Shown piece after piece: positions 47,106 to 55,207 of a DNA stretch of 64,000 bases. The notes beneath the pieces were generated by a model that searched no databases, had not been told where the DNA came from, and worked only from the letters and a program-made list of their open reading frames with translations. The DNA comes from Acidovorax radicis (GTDB taxonomy: Bacteria; Pseudomonadota; Gammaproteobacteria; Burkholderiales; Burkholderiaceae_C), in contig NZ_CP075184.1 of assembly GCF_020510705.1 (NCBI RefSeq), positions 1,612,001 to 1,676,000 of the forward strand, in the 5' to 3' direction. Both the position numbers and the translations under genes were made by a program. Each line of letters opens with the position of its first letter. Positions within the stretch are counted from its first letter, which is position 1.

Positions 47106-47165
47106 GTTTTTTATAGCTGCTTGCGCTTGTTAAATAAGCGCTACAGCCTGTTTTCATCCTATTTT
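47106..47165 (+). repeat. Dispersed palindromic repeat, copy 8
   Basis: TTTTTTATAGCTGCTTGCGC, TTGTTAAAT, AAGCGCTACAGCCTG, TTTTCATCC. It lies in the divergent gap between the 194-residue gene and dusC and ends about 45 bp before the dusC start used here. Confidence 0.85.
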
Positions 47166-47210
47166 TGCGGCATGGCTGTGCCTGGTGCCGCAGGCCGAAA
47201 ATCCCTCGTA

Positions 47211-48191
47211 ATGACCCTGCTGCTTGCCCCCATGGAGGGGCTTCTGGATTTTGTGTTGCGCGACGTGTTGACCCGCGTGGGCGGTGTGGACCGCTGTGTC
47301 TCGGAGTTCATCCGCATCACTGGCACGCTGTTGCCTGACAAGGTGTTTCTGCGCTATGTGCCTGAGCTGCGCAACGGCAGCCGCACGTTGTCGGGGGTGC
47401 CGGTGCGTGCGCAGCTGCTGGGCTCTGACCCGGTGAGCATGGCGGAGAACGCGGCGTGCCTTGCGGCGTTGGGCCCTGAGGGGATCGATCTGAACTTTGG
47501 CTGCCCTGCCAAGGTGGTCAACCGGCACGGCGGCGGGGCCGCATTGCTGCAAGAGCCCGAGCGCATCTTGGCCGTGGTGGGCGCGGTCCGCCGTGCCGTA
47601 CCTGCGCAGGTGCCGGTGTCTGCCAAGATGCGTCTGGGCTTTAACGACACGGGGCTGATGCGCGAATGTGCCCAGGCCATGCAGACGGGCGGGGCGGGGG
47701 AGATCGTGGTGCATGCACGCACCAAGGCAGATGGCTATCGGCCGCCCGCCTATTGGGAGCACATCCCGGCCATTCGTGCAGCCGTCACGGTCCCCGTGGT
47801 GGCCAATGGCGAGATATGGACGGTGGCCGATGCCCTGCGGTGCCGTGAGGTGTCGGGCTGCGATGCCCTCATGCTGGGCCGTGGCATGGTGGCAGACCCG
47901 GGGCTTGCCCGCGCGATCCGCGCTGCCGATGCCGGTCGCCCGGGTGGCGATGCCGTGGAGTGGGCTGATCTGACCGAACACCTGGCCGCGTTCTGGCAAT
48001 TGGTGTGCGCTGACCTGGAGTCAGGCCAACGGGCAGGGCGCCTCAAGCAATGGCTCAACCTGCTGCGCCGCCGCTTTACCGAGGCCGAGGTGGCTTTTCA
48101 GCAGGTGCGCACCCTGACGGACCAGCGCGCCATTTCGGTCTGGGTGGCGGCGTTGCAGGCCGGTGCAGGGGCGAAGCGTCCCCAGCCATAG
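47211..48191 (+). CDS. dusC: tRNA-dihydrouridine(16) synthase DusC
   Basis: Dus enzymes reduce uridines in tRNA to dihydrouridine with FMN. The 326-residue TIM-barrel protein has the LLAPMEG start, FGCPAKVVNRHGGG with catalytic C98, HARTKADGY and ANGEIWT, the pattern of the DusC subgroup (position 16). ATG 47211 (MTLLLAPMEGL) places the barrel at the start; ATG 47172 would add 13 residues. The C-terminal recruitment domain is shorter and Arg-rich. It ends 23 bp before the convergent phospholipase D gene. Confidence 0.92.
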   Translation: MTLLLAPMEGLLDFVLRDVLTRVGGVDRCVSEFIRITGTLLPDKVFLRYVPELRNGSRTLSGVPVRAQLLGSDPVSMAENAACLAALGPEGIDLNFGCPAKVVNRHGGGAALLQEPERILAVVGAVRRAVPAQVPVSAKMRLGFNDTGLMRECAQAMQTGGAGEIVVHARTKADGYRPPAYWEHIPAIRAAVTVPVVANGEIWTVADALRCREVSGCDALMLGRGMVADPGLARAIRAADAGRPGGDAVEWADLTEHLAAFWQLVCADLESGQRAGRLKQWLNLLRRRFTEAEVAFQQVRTLTDQRAISVWVAALQAGAGAKRPQP

Positions 48192-48213
48192 ACACCAACG
48201 GCGTGGGCCCGGG

Positions 48214-50142
48214 CTACAACAGGTGATCAGGCGCCAACGGGCCCAGCAGTTTCAACATCAGGCGCAAAGGGGCACTGGCATCGGGCTCGGTGGTGGCGTC
48301 GGCCAGCCCGCTGCCTTGCGGCGCGCGCCACAACAGGCCGTTGTCCGTCTGCTCCACATGCCAGGCGGCGTCGCGCAGCGCTACGTCGATCTGGGTGGTG
48401 GCCTGGCGAGACAGCTCGGTGCTGCGGATGAGCAAGGCGACCTCTGTGTTCTGGCGTTGCGAACGCACGTCCAGGTTCATCGACCCAATGGCCAGCAAGC
48501 GGCCGTCCATGATCAGCACCTTGGAGTGCAGCATGGCGCGTGAGCTGCCGGTTGAACTGCCCGTAGAGCCGCCGGCTCCATCCATTCCGCCCGCGCCGGA
48601 GCTGCCCGTGGAGCCCAACGCCCCGCGCAGCACACTGGTGATTTCGCCCCGCATTTCATACAGATCCACACCCAGCGCCAGCAGTTTGGGGCGGTGCCGC
48701 GCGTAACCTGCGTGGGCGATGGGCGCGTCGTTGGATGCCAGCGAGTTGGTAAGCACCCGCACGCGCACACCGCGGGCACGGGCATCGGCAAACGCCTTTT
48801 CCATGTCGGGCCCTGGCACAAAGTAGGGCGAGATGATCAGCAGATCACGTCGCGCCTGGCCCATGAGTTGCAACAGCCCATCAACGACCGTGTCGGTCTG
48901 GGCCTCGGGTAGGGCGGTTTCAGTGCTGGTGCTGGTGCCCGGCGGGGCGTCAGATGGGGCCGCGACCATTGCGGTGGGGGCGGTGGCGGGTATGCGCCCC
49001 TTGTCCTCTGCACCGGTTGTCGGTGGCTTGGTGGTCGAGCGTTTATTTGTTGCCACGCCCCCTTGCGCAGTGGCTGCCAATGGGGTGGATCGGGCGGGCG
49101 GCCTTTCAGGCAAGGTGGCCACCGACGCGCCATCCGGGGGGATCTTGGCGGGCTGGTCCACCAGCACCGCGGCGGGCGCCCATACGAACGCCGCTTGCTG
49201 CAGATCCATGGGTTCGGAGTTCCAGATGCGCGCGCGCTGGGCGGCCGTTGGGCTCTGGCTGTCGCTCGCGGGTGTTGCAATGGCCGCCTCTGCGCTGCCA
49301 TCTTGTCTGCGGCTGCGTTCCTGTTGCGCAGCGTCGTTGGCACGAATGCGGTTGCGAAGCTGGCTCAGTTCATCGCGGGTGATGAGCGATTGCACGGGGT
49401 AGGCGCGTTCGTTGTTCCAGTAGCTGTCAAAGCTGTGCGAGAGGTCTTGAACGACAGGTCCGGCGGCCAACACGTCAAGGTCTACAAAGTTGCCTGAGTC
49501 GGAGTTGCCAAAATAGGCGTCACCCAGATTGCGGCCACCCGTGACACCCATGGCGTTGTCTGCAATAAACAGCTTGTTGTGCATGCGCTGCTGCACGCGC
49601 GAGAAGTCGCCCAGCGCGCTCAACATGCGGCCAATGGATGACCCGCGTGCACCCGCCACGGGGTTGAACATGCGCATCTCGATATTGGGCACAAACGCCA
49701 GCCGCATCACCTGCGCATCGCGCCCGGTGCTGTGAAAATCATCCAGCAGAACGCGCACGCGCACCCCGCGTCGCGCTGCGGCCACCACACGCAGAAGCAA
49801 GCGCTCTGTGCTGGCATCGGCATGGATGGCGTAGTACTGCAGATCCAGCGTTTTTTGCGCCGCATCCACCAAAGCCAGCCGGCTGCTATAGGCTGCCTGG
49901 GGGCCGCTCAGCAAGAGAAAGCCCGAGGGGTAGCGCCCGCCAGCGGCCGCTCTGCGCGCATCCACCAACTGCCCCAGTGCAGTCTCGCCCGGTGTTGAGA
50001 TGGCTGTTGACACCGGTCGTGCCACATCCTTGGGTAACCCGCTGCATCCCACGAGAAAGAGGGGCACCAGCAAAGCGGCAGCGACGCACCAACAGGGGAA
50101 CGAGCCGTATTTCGTCAAAAGAAGTGAGCGCAGGGGTGACAT
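48214..50142 (-). CDS. Phospholipase D / cardiolipin synthase-like lipoprotein
   Basis: A 642-residue protein with a lipoprotein signal (lipobox LVGC, Cys33) and two HKD phospholipase D motifs, HNKLFIAD (H188, K190, D195) and HSKVLIMD (H539, K541, D546). The layout, LDLQYYAIHAD then GVRVRVLLDDFHS, resembles cardiolipin synthase ClsC (YmdC), but here the region between the motifs carries about 120 extra low-complexity residues and it is exported and lipid-anchored. It probably acts on phospholipids at the membrane. An outward gap with nested inverted repeats follows its start. Confidence 0.85.
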   Translation of the reverse strand: MSPLRSLLLTKYGSFPCWCVAAALLVPLFLVGCSGLPKDVARPVSTAISTPGETALGQLVDARRAAAGGRYPSGFLLLSGPQAAYSSRLALVDAAQKTLDLQYYAIHADASTERLLLRVVAAARRGVRVRVLLDDFHSTGRDAQVMRLAFVPNIEMRMFNPVAGARGSSIGRMLSALGDFSRVQQRMHNKLFIADNAMGVTGGRNLGDAYFGNSDSGNFVDLDVLAAGPVVQDLSHSFDSYWNNERAYPVQSLITRDELSQLRNRIRANDAAQQERSRRQDGSAEAAIATPASDSQSPTAAQRARIWNSEPMDLQQAAFVWAPAAVLVDQPAKIPPDGASVATLPERPPARSTPLAATAQGGVATNKRSTTKPPTTGAEDKGRIPATAPTAMVAAPSDAPPGTSTSTETALPEAQTDTVVDGLLQLMGQARRDLLIISPYFVPGPDMEKAFADARARGVRVRVLTNSLASNDAPIAHAGYARHRPKLLALGVDLYEMRGEITSVLRGALGSTGSSGAGGMDGAGGSTGSSTGSSRAMLHSKVLIMDGRLLAIGSMNLDVRSQRQNTEVALLIRSTELSRQATTQIDVALRDAAWHVEQTDNGLLWRAPQGSGLADATTEPDASAPLRLMLKLLGPLAPDHLL

Positions 50143-50460
50143 GGCGCGATGGTGATCCTGAAGGTTTGCCTGCGTGCTGCGCCAGAAAGCGGGGTCACGT
50201 GTGCCTCACTTTCTGGCGATTGATCGTTGGTTGCGTACCCAGGTATACCGCAGCAAACCTTCAGTGGTCGTCAGACGAAACGCCAAGATGCTGAAATGCT
50301 GGCGCTGTTCATCTGCGAGTGCCCCCCGGTGTCCATTGCGGGGCCGGCGCATGGCCGGCTGCTGGCTTGGCCCCTACGCTTGCTATGGGAGCGTCACATC
50401 ACCCGCAGCCGTATTTCTCAAAAAGCTGAGACCCCATTGCAGCGGGTGCGGTGGGGTGGG
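50143..50460. other. Intergenic gap between phospholipase D gene and amtB
   Basis: A 318-bp stretch upstream of the phospholipase D gene and downstream of amtB. It contains a nested inverted-repeat structure (50158-50264) and otherwise no plausible gene; frames in it lack starts and ribosome sites. Confidence 0.5.
50158..50264. repeat. Nested inverted repeats
   Basis: Outer arms CTGAAGGTTTGC (50158-50169) and GCAAACCTTCAG (50253-50264) are a perfect 12-bp inverted repeat enclosing a second perfect 10-bp pair CGCCAGAAAG (50180-50189) / CTTTCTGGCG (50209-50218). Confidence 0.6.
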
Positions 50461-51663
50461 TTACCAGCTCACTTCGCGATCGGGTGTCGCACTGATTTTG
50501 TGGATGGACAGATCGGCCCCGTCAAACTCTTCCTCCTGCGTCAGGCGCAGACCGAGTGAGCGCTTCATCACCCCGTATACAACGGCCCCGCCCGCCAACG
50601 CCCAGGCAATGCCCATCCCGGTGCCGATGATCTGCGCCCACACGCTCACCCCGCCGAGACCGCCCAGGGCCTTGCTACCAAAAATGCCAGCGGCCAGGCC
50701 GCCCCAGGTGCCACACAGGCCGTGCAGCGGCCAGACACCCAGAACATCATCGATCTTCCATTTGTTTTGCGTGAGCGTGAACATGCGCACAAAAATCGCG
50801 CCTGCCACCGCCCCCACGACCAAGGCGCCCAGGGGGTGCATCAGGTCGGAGCCAGCGCACACCGCCACCAGCCCGGCCAACGGGCCGTTATGCACAAAGC
50901 CCGGGTCGTTTTTGCCCAGCACCAGTGCAGCCAGCGTGCCGCCCACCATGGCCATGAGGGAATTGACGGCCACCAGGCCGGAGAGCTTGTCCAGCGTCTG
51001 CGCGCTCATCACATTGAAGCCAAACCAGCCCACAATCAAAATCCACGCCCCCAGCGCCAGAAACGGAATGTTGGAAGGGGGATGCGCAGAGATGGCGCCA
51101 TCCTTACGATACCGATTGGCCCGGGAGCCCAGCAAGATAACAGCCGGCAAGGCAATCCAGCCCCCCATGGCATGCACCACAACGGAGCCGGCAAAGTCGT
51201 GAAACTCATCCCCGGTGATCGACTTGATCCAGCCCTGCACCCCAAAATGGTGATTCCAGGCGATGCCCTCGAAAAACGGATACACAAAACCCACGATCAC
51301 TGCCGTCGCCATCAGCTGCGGCCAGAACTTGGCGCGTTCGGCAATGCCCCCCGACACAATGGCCGGAATAGCCGCCGCAAACGTGAGCAGGAAGAAGAAT
51401 TTGACGAGGTCGTAACCACTTTGCTGCGCCAGCGTCTCGGCCCCCACAAAGAAGTGTGTGCCATAGGCCACCCCGTAGCCCACTACGAAATACGCCACGG
51501 TAGACACGGAGAAATCCACCAGGATCTTCACCAGCGCATTGACCTGATTTTTTTTGCGAACCGTGCCCAACTCCAGAAAGGCAAAGCCCGCGTGCATGGC
51601 CAACACCATGATGGCCCCCAGCAAAATGAACAGGGCATCTGCGCCCTGTTGGTGTGCTTGCAT
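50461..51663 (-). CDS. amtB: Ammonium transporter AmtB
   Basis: Amt proteins are trimeric inner-membrane channels for ammonium uptake under nitrogen limitation. The 400-residue protein has about 11 hydrophobic helices, the twin-histidine pore (H in VVVHAMGG and H in WPLHGLCGTWGG) and KFWPQL. ATG 51663 (MQAHQQGADALFILLGAIM) is preferred to the longer frame because GAGGA lies just upstream and no extra helix would be gained. It has its own sigma-54 promoter; no glnK (PII) gene is adjacent. Confidence 0.93.
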   Translation of the reverse strand: MQAHQQGADALFILLGAIMVLAMHAGFAFLELGTVRKKNQVNALVKILVDFSVSTVAYFVVGYGVAYGTHFFVGAETLAQQSGYDLVKFFFLLTFAAAIPAIVSGGIAERAKFWPQLMATAVIVGFVYPFFEGIAWNHHFGVQGWIKSITGDEFHDFAGSVVVHAMGGWIALPAVILLGSRANRYRKDGAISAHPPSNIPFLALGAWILIVGWFGFNVMSAQTLDKLSGLVAVNSLMAMVGGTLAALVLGKNDPGFVHNGPLAGLVAVCAGSDLMHPLGALVVGAVAGAIFVRMFTLTQNKWKIDDVLGVWPLHGLCGTWGGLAAGIFGSKALGGLGGVSVWAQIIGTGMGIAWALAGGAVVYGVMKRSLGLRLTQEEEFDGADLSIHKISATPDREVSW

Positions 51664-51739
51664 AACATCCTCGTGCGATGGGTTGATTGATCCAATGTGG
51701 TGCGTGTTGGTGTGTTCCAACGAATTCGCACCGAATTCA

Positions 51740-51755
51740 AGCAAAAATCGCGCCA
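51740..51755 (-). promoter_or_regulatory. Sigma-54 promoter of amtB
   Basis: Minus strand TGGCGCGATTTTTGCT: -24 GG and -12 GC with the required 12-bp spacing, matching TGGCACG-N4-TTGCT in all but one base. It lies about 77 bp before the amtB start, as expected for a nitrogen-controlled transporter. Confidence 0.8.
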
Positions 51756-51766
51756 AAAATTGGTGC
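51750..51766. promoter_or_regulatory. NtrC-like binding site overlapping the amtB promoter
   Basis: GCGCCA-AAAAT-TGGTGC fits the NtrC consensus GCACCA-N5-TGGTGC in 11 of 12 bases. Unusually it overlaps the -24 region instead of standing 100 bp upstream, so it might act as a low-affinity or repressing site. Confidence 0.45.
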
Positions 51767-51967
51767 GTAAGTCCGCGCTTAAGTGGAGCTGAGCATGGGG
51801 CGGGGCCTTGGGTGATTTGCATACATGCTCGGGCAGCGACTTTGCGGCCCTCCAGCAAAGTCGTCCAAGTCGTCGTCTACCGTCAGCAACAATAAAAAGG
51901 GGATCAGCGGTATGGTTGGCTGTGTCAGTGGAAGCAACCCGACACGTGCTGTCACCATAATTCACGC

Positions 51968-52567
51968 ATGACAAAGTTCGCTTACCACCGTCCACCCTTG
52001 GAGTCGCGCGGTTTCACGTTGATTGAATTGTTGGTAACTCTTGCGCTGGCTGCCGTCTTGGGTAGCTTGGCGGCTCCTTCAATTCGCGATTTCATCGTGC
52101 GCAGCAAGTTGACCAACCTCGGCAACGAGTTCACGGGCAGCGTGCTCAAGGCGCGCAACGAAGCCGTCAACCGCAACACCTGCGTAACCATGTGCATGAG
52201 CAGCAAGGCTGGTGACGCTTCTCCTGCTTGCACTACCGCAGGCGCTGACTGGCAAGTAGGCTGGATCGCCTTCCTTAATCCAAGTTGTGACAGTGGTGCA
52301 AACTCACCTGCAGACCCCATCGATATGCTGCTTGCCCGGCCAAGCATTGGTAGTGATTTCTTGCTGCAGGCTCAAAGCACCTCTCCCATAAAAAAAATGA
52401 CATTCTCGGCGAGGGGTTCTCCAGGTGTAGGGGCTGCAGAGGAGTTTGATATTATCTATCGTGAAGTAAACAATCCACTTAATAAATACGCATTTAATAT
52501 TTGCCTTGATGGTTTGGGTCGTACGCGAACTATTCCATCAGATAAAATTTGTTCGGGTTACAAATGA
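51968..52567 (+). CDS. fimT: Minor type IV pilin FimT/GspH-like
   Basis: A 199-residue pseudopilin with the prepilin peptidase site SRG/FTLIELLVTLALAAVLG: cleavage after G15, methylated F16 and E20 (+5). After the N-terminal helix comes a polar domain with several cysteines. FimT/GspH proteins help DNA uptake or initiate pilus assembly in relatives. It is first in the fimT-pilV-pilW-pilX-pilY1-pilE operon. Confidence 0.88.
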   Translation: MTKFAYHRPPLESRGFTLIELLVTLALAAVLGSLAAPSIRDFIVRSKLTNLGNEFTGSVLKARNEAVNRNTCVTMCMSSKAGDASPACTTAGADWQVGWIAFLNPSCDSGANSPADPIDMLLARPSIGSDFLLQAQSTSPIKKMTFSARGSPGVGAAEEFDIIYREVNNPLNKYAFNICLDGLGRTRTIPSDKICSGYK

Positions 52568-52576
52568 GATTTCATC

Positions 52577-53215
52577 ATGAAATATCATATTAAAAATAGA
52601 ACCAAGCCCGCCCCTCGGAAAACCAGAGGCGTCACATTGATCGAAATGATGGTGGCGATTCTTGTTCTGTCTATCGGAATGCTGGGCATTGCAGGCCTCC
52701 AGGCTGCAACCTCCAAATACAAGATCAATACTTGGGCGAGGTCATCGGCATCCACTTTGTTGTCTGATCTTTCGGAGCGCGTTCGTATCAATCCAGATGC
52801 CGCTGGGACCAGCTTCGCAAGCGAGGGTGTTACTGCAACGTCGGAATATGTAGTGGACGAGACCTGGGCCACACAGCAGTCCAATGCGCTCACCATCTCT
52901 AAAAATTGTGAAGCCGCAGCGTGCACCTCGTCTGAACGTGCCACTTACGATCTTTTGATATGGCGGCAGCGCGTGCGCCAAAGCATGCCTCTAGGCGCGG
53001 CCTTGGTTTCAGGGGACCGTCGTAACGGGTTGGACATTGCATTGATGTGGTTCGATAAAGAGCAGGTGGATGACCCCAACAGCGCGAGTGCGGCACTGGT
53101 GAAGGCGCCCGTTTGTGATGGCACCGAGGCGGGCATGGCGCAACAGACTTGCTGCCCTTCTGAGGCGTCAGCCCCTGCAGGTGTGCGCTGCGCCCGTTTC
53201 ACTTTTGTGCCCTGA
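52577..53215 (+). CDS. pilV: Minor type IV pilin PilV
   Basis: A 212-residue pseudopilin, cleavage motif KTRG/VTLIEMMVAILVLSIGM with G18 and E at +5, then the typical PilV GIAGLQAATSK region. Minor pilins PilV, PilW and PilX form the primed tip that starts pilus assembly together with PilY1. It starts 9 bp after fimT, and the C-terminal third has a CCPSEAS cysteine cluster. Confidence 0.88.
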   Translation: MKYHIKNRTKPAPRKTRGVTLIEMMVAILVLSIGMLGIAGLQAATSKYKINTWARSSASTLLSDLSERVRINPDAAGTSFASEGVTATSEYVVDETWATQQSNALTISKNCEAAACTSSERATYDLLIWRQRVRQSMPLGAALVSGDRRNGLDIALMWFDKEQVDDPNSASAALVKAPVCDGTEAGMAQQTCCPSEASAPAGVRCARFTFVP

Positions 53216-53218
53216 TGG

Positions 53219-54358
53219 ATGGTGGTTATGTATAAATTTGATCGACATACACATCCGCGCCAGCATCAGCGTGGGTTGACTATTATTGAATTGTTGGTCG
53301 CCATGGCCATCAGTTTGGTCATTGTTATCGCGGCTGCATATATGTATTTGGCATCGCGCGAATCCCAACGCGCTATTGACCGCAATAGCAGTAGCCGGGA
53401 AACCAGTGCATACGTGATGCAGATGATCGGGCGCGAAATCATGAATGCGGGTTTTTACCCCGCCATAGCCCTCCCTGTCGCGCCTGATGCCACGCAGCAA
53501 GGCATGTATGACACGTATCCGCCTTTGCCCGCCGATCCACGTGCAATCACAGATTGGCAAAACCCTCTGACTGGATGGCCTCCGACCGCCTTCCAAACAG
53601 GAATTTATGGGTGTGACGGGGGAAAATTTGATGTGCAGACGAGCACGTGCCCCGCAGTGACTGCTGCAAGTGCAGACACCATTGTTATCAATTACTTTAC
53701 GTCTGACACAAAGGCCATGGGGGCGTATACCGGAAGGCGCATGGATTGCACCGGGGCTGATGTAGCACCCAGTGGGTCTGGCGGTGATCCAAGCAATGAT
53801 GAGAGAAAGAAAAATTCCGGAGGGGCTCCTCCTGCGACACCGCACACCACGGGCGTGGATAACCTGCCACCGCAATTACCTGTGTTTGTCTCCAATCGAT
53901 TCACCCTGAGCGCCGTGAAGATGTCTGTCGATCAGCAGGATGTCAACACACAGAGTTTGGTATGCAGCGGAAACGGCAAGAGCCCTCATGGCACCGCCGA
54001 CTCCACGGCGTATCAACCGATTATTTCTGGCTTGGAGGATTTGCAGTTTTCTTACGGCGTTTACAGCACAGACAGCACTTTAATGCCATCCCGATATTAC
54101 ACCGCCACGGAAGTGAATGCTCTGCCCAATGTTGTTGTCAATGGATTGAGCTTGGGCGCGTGGCAACGGGTGACTGCGGTGCGTGTTTGTGTGCTTTCAC
54201 GCACTACAGGCGGCAATACGCGAATTTCTGATAAAACAGGCTCTCCACGTACTTATCTGGACTGCAGCGACACGGAAAAAAACCAGCCCGCAGGGGACAC
54301 GATTACCAGAACGGTAGAGGTTTTTGGTATGCGCAATAGTCTTAAACAATATTATTAA
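53219..54358 (+). CDS. pilW: Minor type IV pilin PilW
   Basis: A 379-residue pseudopilin with QRG/LTIIELLVAMAISLVIV (G19, E +5), matching PilW, which is longer than PilV/PilX because of its large C-terminal domain. That part contains GFYPAIALP and late cysteines. ATG 53219 is used; ATG 53228 (MYKFDRH) is an alternative. It starts 3 bp after pilV. Confidence 0.87.
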   Translation: MVVMYKFDRHTHPRQHQRGLTIIELLVAMAISLVIVIAAAYMYLASRESQRAIDRNSSSRETSAYVMQMIGREIMNAGFYPAIALPVAPDATQQGMYDTYPPLPADPRAITDWQNPLTGWPPTAFQTGIYGCDGGKFDVQTSTCPAVTAASADTIVINYFTSDTKAMGAYTGRRMDCTGADVAPSGSGGDPSNDERKKNSGGAPPATPHTTGVDNLPPQLPVFVSNRFTLSAVKMSVDQQDVNTQSLVCSGNGKSPHGTADSTAYQPIISGLEDLQFSYGVYSTDSTLMPSRYYTATEVNALPNVVVNGLSLGAWQRVTAVRVCVLSRTTGGNTRISDKTGSPRTYLDCSDTEKNQPAGDTITRTVEVFGMRNSLKQYY

Positions 54359-54368
54359 GGTATAGATA

Positions 54369-55139
54369 ATGCAAGGCAGGTGCAAATCTGTGTCAGGCTT
54401 CAACGAGCAAACTGACGTCGCATCGCCAAGACGCGAGCGTGGGGTGGCGTTGGTGGTTGTATTGCTGTTTCTCGTCGCCATCACGGGGATCAGTGTCTGG
54501 ACGGCTCGTCAATCCATGCTTGCCGAAGGTATGGCGCGTAATCAGATGGACCAAGAGGCAGCAAGGCAAGCGGCTGAGTCGGCGCTTCGCGATGCCGAGC
54601 GAGATATTGATAATGCGCCCTTGGGTGTGCTGATGGCGAATGCATCCTGTCAGCGAAACGCCAGCACAACCGATACCGACGGGATCAGCCCTAGTGCTTT
54701 CTCCAGCGACTGTGCGAAAGGCTTGTGTTTGAAAGATGACACTAGCTATACAGCCAGCGACTGGACTGTCGCCACCGCGTCAAATAAAACAGTGGCAGAT
54801 CCCTGGTGGCCAAAAAGCAAAGGGGGGCTGTGGAATGATGACGAAACCACAAAGCCTGGGCGCAATCCCGTCAACTCAAGTAATTGCGACACATTCACTG
54901 GAGGTGTTCCGTTAGGTACCTACAGTGGCGTTCCCCCGGTGCGCGGCGTGTCCAAGCAACCGGAATATTTGATTGAGGTATTCCAACGCAAGCATGTACG
55001 AATCAACCTCGATGAGACCCAAGTCACTTCCACTGGTGAAAAGGCCAACCAGTGGTCAACGATGTATCGGATCACCGCCCGAGGTTTTGGCTACTCGCAA
55101 AGAACACAAGTGGTTCTGCAGTCGGTGTTCTTCCCGTAG
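54369..55139 (+). CDS. pilX: Minor type IV pilin PilX
   Basis: A 256-residue pseudopilin with ERRG-type site SPRRERG/VALVVVLLFLVAITG (G25) and a long leader. Position +5 is not glutamate, as is usual in PilX/GspK-type minor pilins. The rest is polar with cysteine pairs. It lies 10 bp after pilW and 68 bp before pilY1. Confidence 0.85.
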   Translation: MQGRCKSVSGFNEQTDVASPRRERGVALVVVLLFLVAITGISVWTARQSMLAEGMARNQMDQEAARQAAESALRDAERDIDNAPLGVLMANASCQRNASTTDTDGISPSAFSSDCAKGLCLKDDTSYTASDWTVATASNKTVADPWWPKSKGGLWNDDETTKPGRNPVNSSNCDTFTGGVPLGTYSGVPPVRGVSKQPEYLIEVFQRKHVRINLDETQVTSTGEKANQWSTMYRITARGFGYSQRTQVVLQSVFFP

Positions 55140-55207
55140 CCGGTGGTTTTTAAAATCATCTGTTGGTAATTGTTATTTATGCTGAATGAAACATTCAGGA
55201 GCACGTT

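Larger units (their letters stand above)
51664..51967. other. Divergent control region amtB / fimT
   Basis: A 304-bp gap with the amtB sigma-54 promoter (51740-51755, minus), an NtrC-like palindrome (51750-51766) and, by position, the unrecognised promoter of the minor pilin operon reading plus. No coding frame is convincing. Confidence 0.6.
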
